NCBI RefSeq assembly: GCF_010119935.1
Contig: NZ_CP048209.1
Coordinates: 4,343,001 to 4,407,000, forward strand
Direction of reading: 5' to 3'
DNA length: 64,000 bases
Source of the DNA: Paenibacillus lycopersici
GTDB taxonomy: Bacteria; Bacillota; Bacilli; Paenibacillales; Paenibacillaceae
Shown: piece after piece, positions 62,738-64,000 of the stretch
Position numbering within the stretch: position 1 is the first letter of the stretch
Layout of the letters: every line of letters begins with the position of its first letter
Notes under the pieces: generated by a model
The model's input: the letters and a program-made list of their open reading frames with translations, nothing else
What the model was told of the DNA's origin: nothing
Database searches by the model: none
Program-made: the position numbers and the translations under genes

Positions 62738-63637
62738 ATGCCGGAAATCAATCTGGAGTGGTACCGCAGCTTCTATTGGTGCGCCAAGACGGGCAGCCTG
62801 TCGCGCGCGGCCGGGAAGCTGCATATTACGCAGCCCGCGGTCAGCCACACGATCAAGCAGCTGGAGGACATGCTCGGCGGACCGCTGTTTATCCGCGGCG
62901 CGCGGGGCGTTCAGCTCACGGCGGAAGGCGAGCTGCTGTACCGTTACGTGGAGCAGGCGTTCAATTTCGTTGCGGCCGGCGAGAAAAAGCTGCTTGAAAT
63001 GCATCAGCTCGCATTCGGGGAAATTCGGATCGGCGCGGGCGACTCGCTGTGCAAGCATTATCTGCTCCCTTATCTGGAGCGGTATCACCGCGCGTATCCG
63101 CAAATTCGCATCCGCGTGACGAACCGGACGACGCCGGAGACGCTCGCGTTATTGCGGGAAGGGGCGATCGACCTCGGCATCGTCAACCTGCCCGCCGCGG
63201 ATGGCAGAACGGAGATTGCGGTCAGCTCGCCGCAGCAGGACTGCCTGGTCGGCGGGCGCAAATACGCCGGGCTGGCGGGCAGGCCGCTGAAGCTGGCGGA
63301 ACTGGCGCAATACCCGCTCCTGATGCTGGAGGGAGGGACGAGCACGCGGCGGCATCTGGACAGGCATGCCGAATCATGCGGCGTAAAGCTGGAGCCCGAG
63401 CTTGAGCTGGGCAGCATGGACCTGCTAGCGGATTTCGCGAAGAGCGGACTCGGACTTGCGTTCGTCGTGCGGGACTATTATCGCGGGGAATTGCTTGCGG
63501 GCGACCTCGTCGAAATTCCGCTCGCCGAACCGGTGCCGCCGCGAGGAATCGGCATCGCTACGCTTCACGGCGTCCCCCGCTCCGAAGCGGCGAAGCGCTT
63601 CCTCGCCCTTCTGCCGGCAGCCGGGGCGGGGGAATAG
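62738..63637 (+). CDS. LysR family transcriptional regulator
   Basis: A 299-aa LysR regulator: N-terminal winged helix (residues 4-63: WYRSFYWCAKTGSLSRAAGK, LHITQPAVSHTIKQLEDMLG) and the effector domain (about 90-295: EIRIGAGDSLCKHYLLPYLE, GAIDLGIVNLPA, LADFAKSGLGLAFVVRDYY). GAGGTAA precedes ATG 62738. It faces away from purA with 112 bp between the start codons, the classical layout for a LysR controlling its divergent neighbour. Confidence 0.93.
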   Translation: MPEINLEWYRSFYWCAKTGSLSRAAGKLHITQPAVSHTIKQLEDMLGGPLFIRGARGVQLTAEGELLYRYVEQAFNFVAAGEKKLLEMHQLAFGEIRIGAGDSLCKHYLLPYLERYHRAYPQIRIRVTNRTTPETLALLREGAIDLGIVNLPAADGRTEIAVSSPQQDCLVGGRKYAGLAGRPLKLAELAQYPLLMLEGGTSTRRHLDRHAESCGVKLEPELELGSMDLLADFAKSGLGLAFVVRDYYRGELLAGDLVEIPLAEPVPPRGIGIATLHGVPRSEAAKRFLALLPAAGAGE

Positions 63638-63657
63638 GACGAGCGGCCGCTGCGGCG

Positions 63658-64000
63658 CTATGGCAGCGGCGGAAGCGCTTCTCCGCGCTTCACCGTCCGT
63701 ACCCCGGCCTCGCATACGCCATAGGACCGCCATTCGCATGTATGGCACAGCACGTTGATGTCCTCGGGCTCGACGCTGCCGCGCACCCGTTCGATAACGG
63801 CCGACCACGGCAGCGTAAGGCCAACGCGCAAGCCCAGCTTGGCCAGCGCGCGCTCGTCGAGGCGGGCGACCGAGGCGTTCTCGCAGTGCGGCTCGTCGTC
63901 CGCCGGGAAACACGCGCACAGCTGGTCCGGCCCCGCGACGATCGTCACGGCCGTATCGGGCTTGTCGCGCAGCCGGTTGTATACGAGGGCCATGTTCGCC
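63658..64000 (-). CDS. DUF1284 protein (5' end outside the window)
   Basis: The C-terminal 113 residues of a DUF1284 protein: NMALVYNRLRDKPDTAVTIV, DQLCACFPADDEPHCENASV and the end NVLCHTCEWRSYGVCEAG. Cysteines in C-x-C, C, C-x2-C and C patterns suggest a metal or Fe-S site. The frame continues across the right edge (Ala-Asn before the first Met), and the family's N-terminal part is missing, so the internal Met is not the start. It converges on lysR with 20 bp between the stops. Confidence 0.8.
   Translation of the reverse strand, partial: ANMALVYNRLRDKPDTAVTIVAGPDQLCACFPADDEPHCENASVARLDERALAKLGLRVGLTLPWSAVIERVRGSVEPEDINVLCHTCEWRSYGVCEAGVRTVKRGEALPPLP

Overview
The window is dense, GC-rich bacterial DNA with Firmicutes control signals: strong AGGAGG-type ribosome sites, several TTG and GTG starts, sigma-A promoters, a T-box leader and a glgBCDA glycogen operon. 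Gene content (a CpsB/Wzz/tyrosine-kinase exopolysaccharide locus, a PspA/DUF350/DUF4178/DUF4247 operon, many AraC regulators, stalk-domain secreted protein) points to the Paenibacillaceae (Paenibacillus or Cohnella type). This is inference; no marker gene was compared. Most genes lie on the minus strand.

Layout. 1-2.6 kb: thrS behind a threonine T-box, with an unknown partial gene after it. 2.7-10.6 kb: glycogen operon glgB-glgC-glgD-glgA followed by a GH15 glucoamylase-like enzyme where a phosphorylase is often found. 10.6-13.9 kb: MarR regulator divergent from an iron alcohol dehydrogenase, then an APH-fold kinase. 14.0-16.1 kb: a DeoR regulator with a MurA whose catalytic Cys position is Asp. 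16.4-24.1 kb: VIT1-type transporter, ABC exporter, DUF2332, GntR plus DUF5808 membrane protein, AraC, Nudix. 24.4-24.7 kb: a 52-bp tandem repeat array.

45.1 down to 24.8 kb: one long minus-strand exopolysaccharide or surface-glycan locus. It holds the regulatory trio (CpsB-type phosphatase, Wzz-like chain-length protein, BY-kinase), a PglF-type dehydratase, Wzx flippase, pyruvyl transferase, two separate GT4 enzymes, a Wzy-like polymerase, two acyltransferases, a UDP-glucuronate 4-epimerase, a fused GT4/PglC-type initiating transferase, PglD- and PglE-like enzymes, GalU and Ugd. Together these could make UDP-diNAc-bacillosamine (PglF, PglE, PglD), transfer it to undecaprenyl phosphate and extend it, while GalU, Ugd and the epimerase supply UDP-GlcA and UDP-GalA. 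The locus ends with a membrane protein of unknown role and a secreted Gly-Asn repeat protein.

45.7-51.1 kb: DUF4269, APH kinase and LplT in one operon, then the PspA envelope-stress operon. 51.1-54.2 kb: AraC with a phytanoyl-CoA-dioxygenase-like enzyme, a GNAT-like protein and tRNA-Thr/tRNA-Pro. 54.3-55.2 kb: ribokinase. 55.2-56.3 kb: a repeat-rich island without intact genes. 56.3-58.8 kb: a second dioxygenase, fused to HEAT repeats, divergent from another AraC regulator. 59.0-64.0 kb: a secreted stalk-domain protein, a CDF cation exporter, PurA divergent from a LysR regulator, and the 3' part of a DUF1284 gene.
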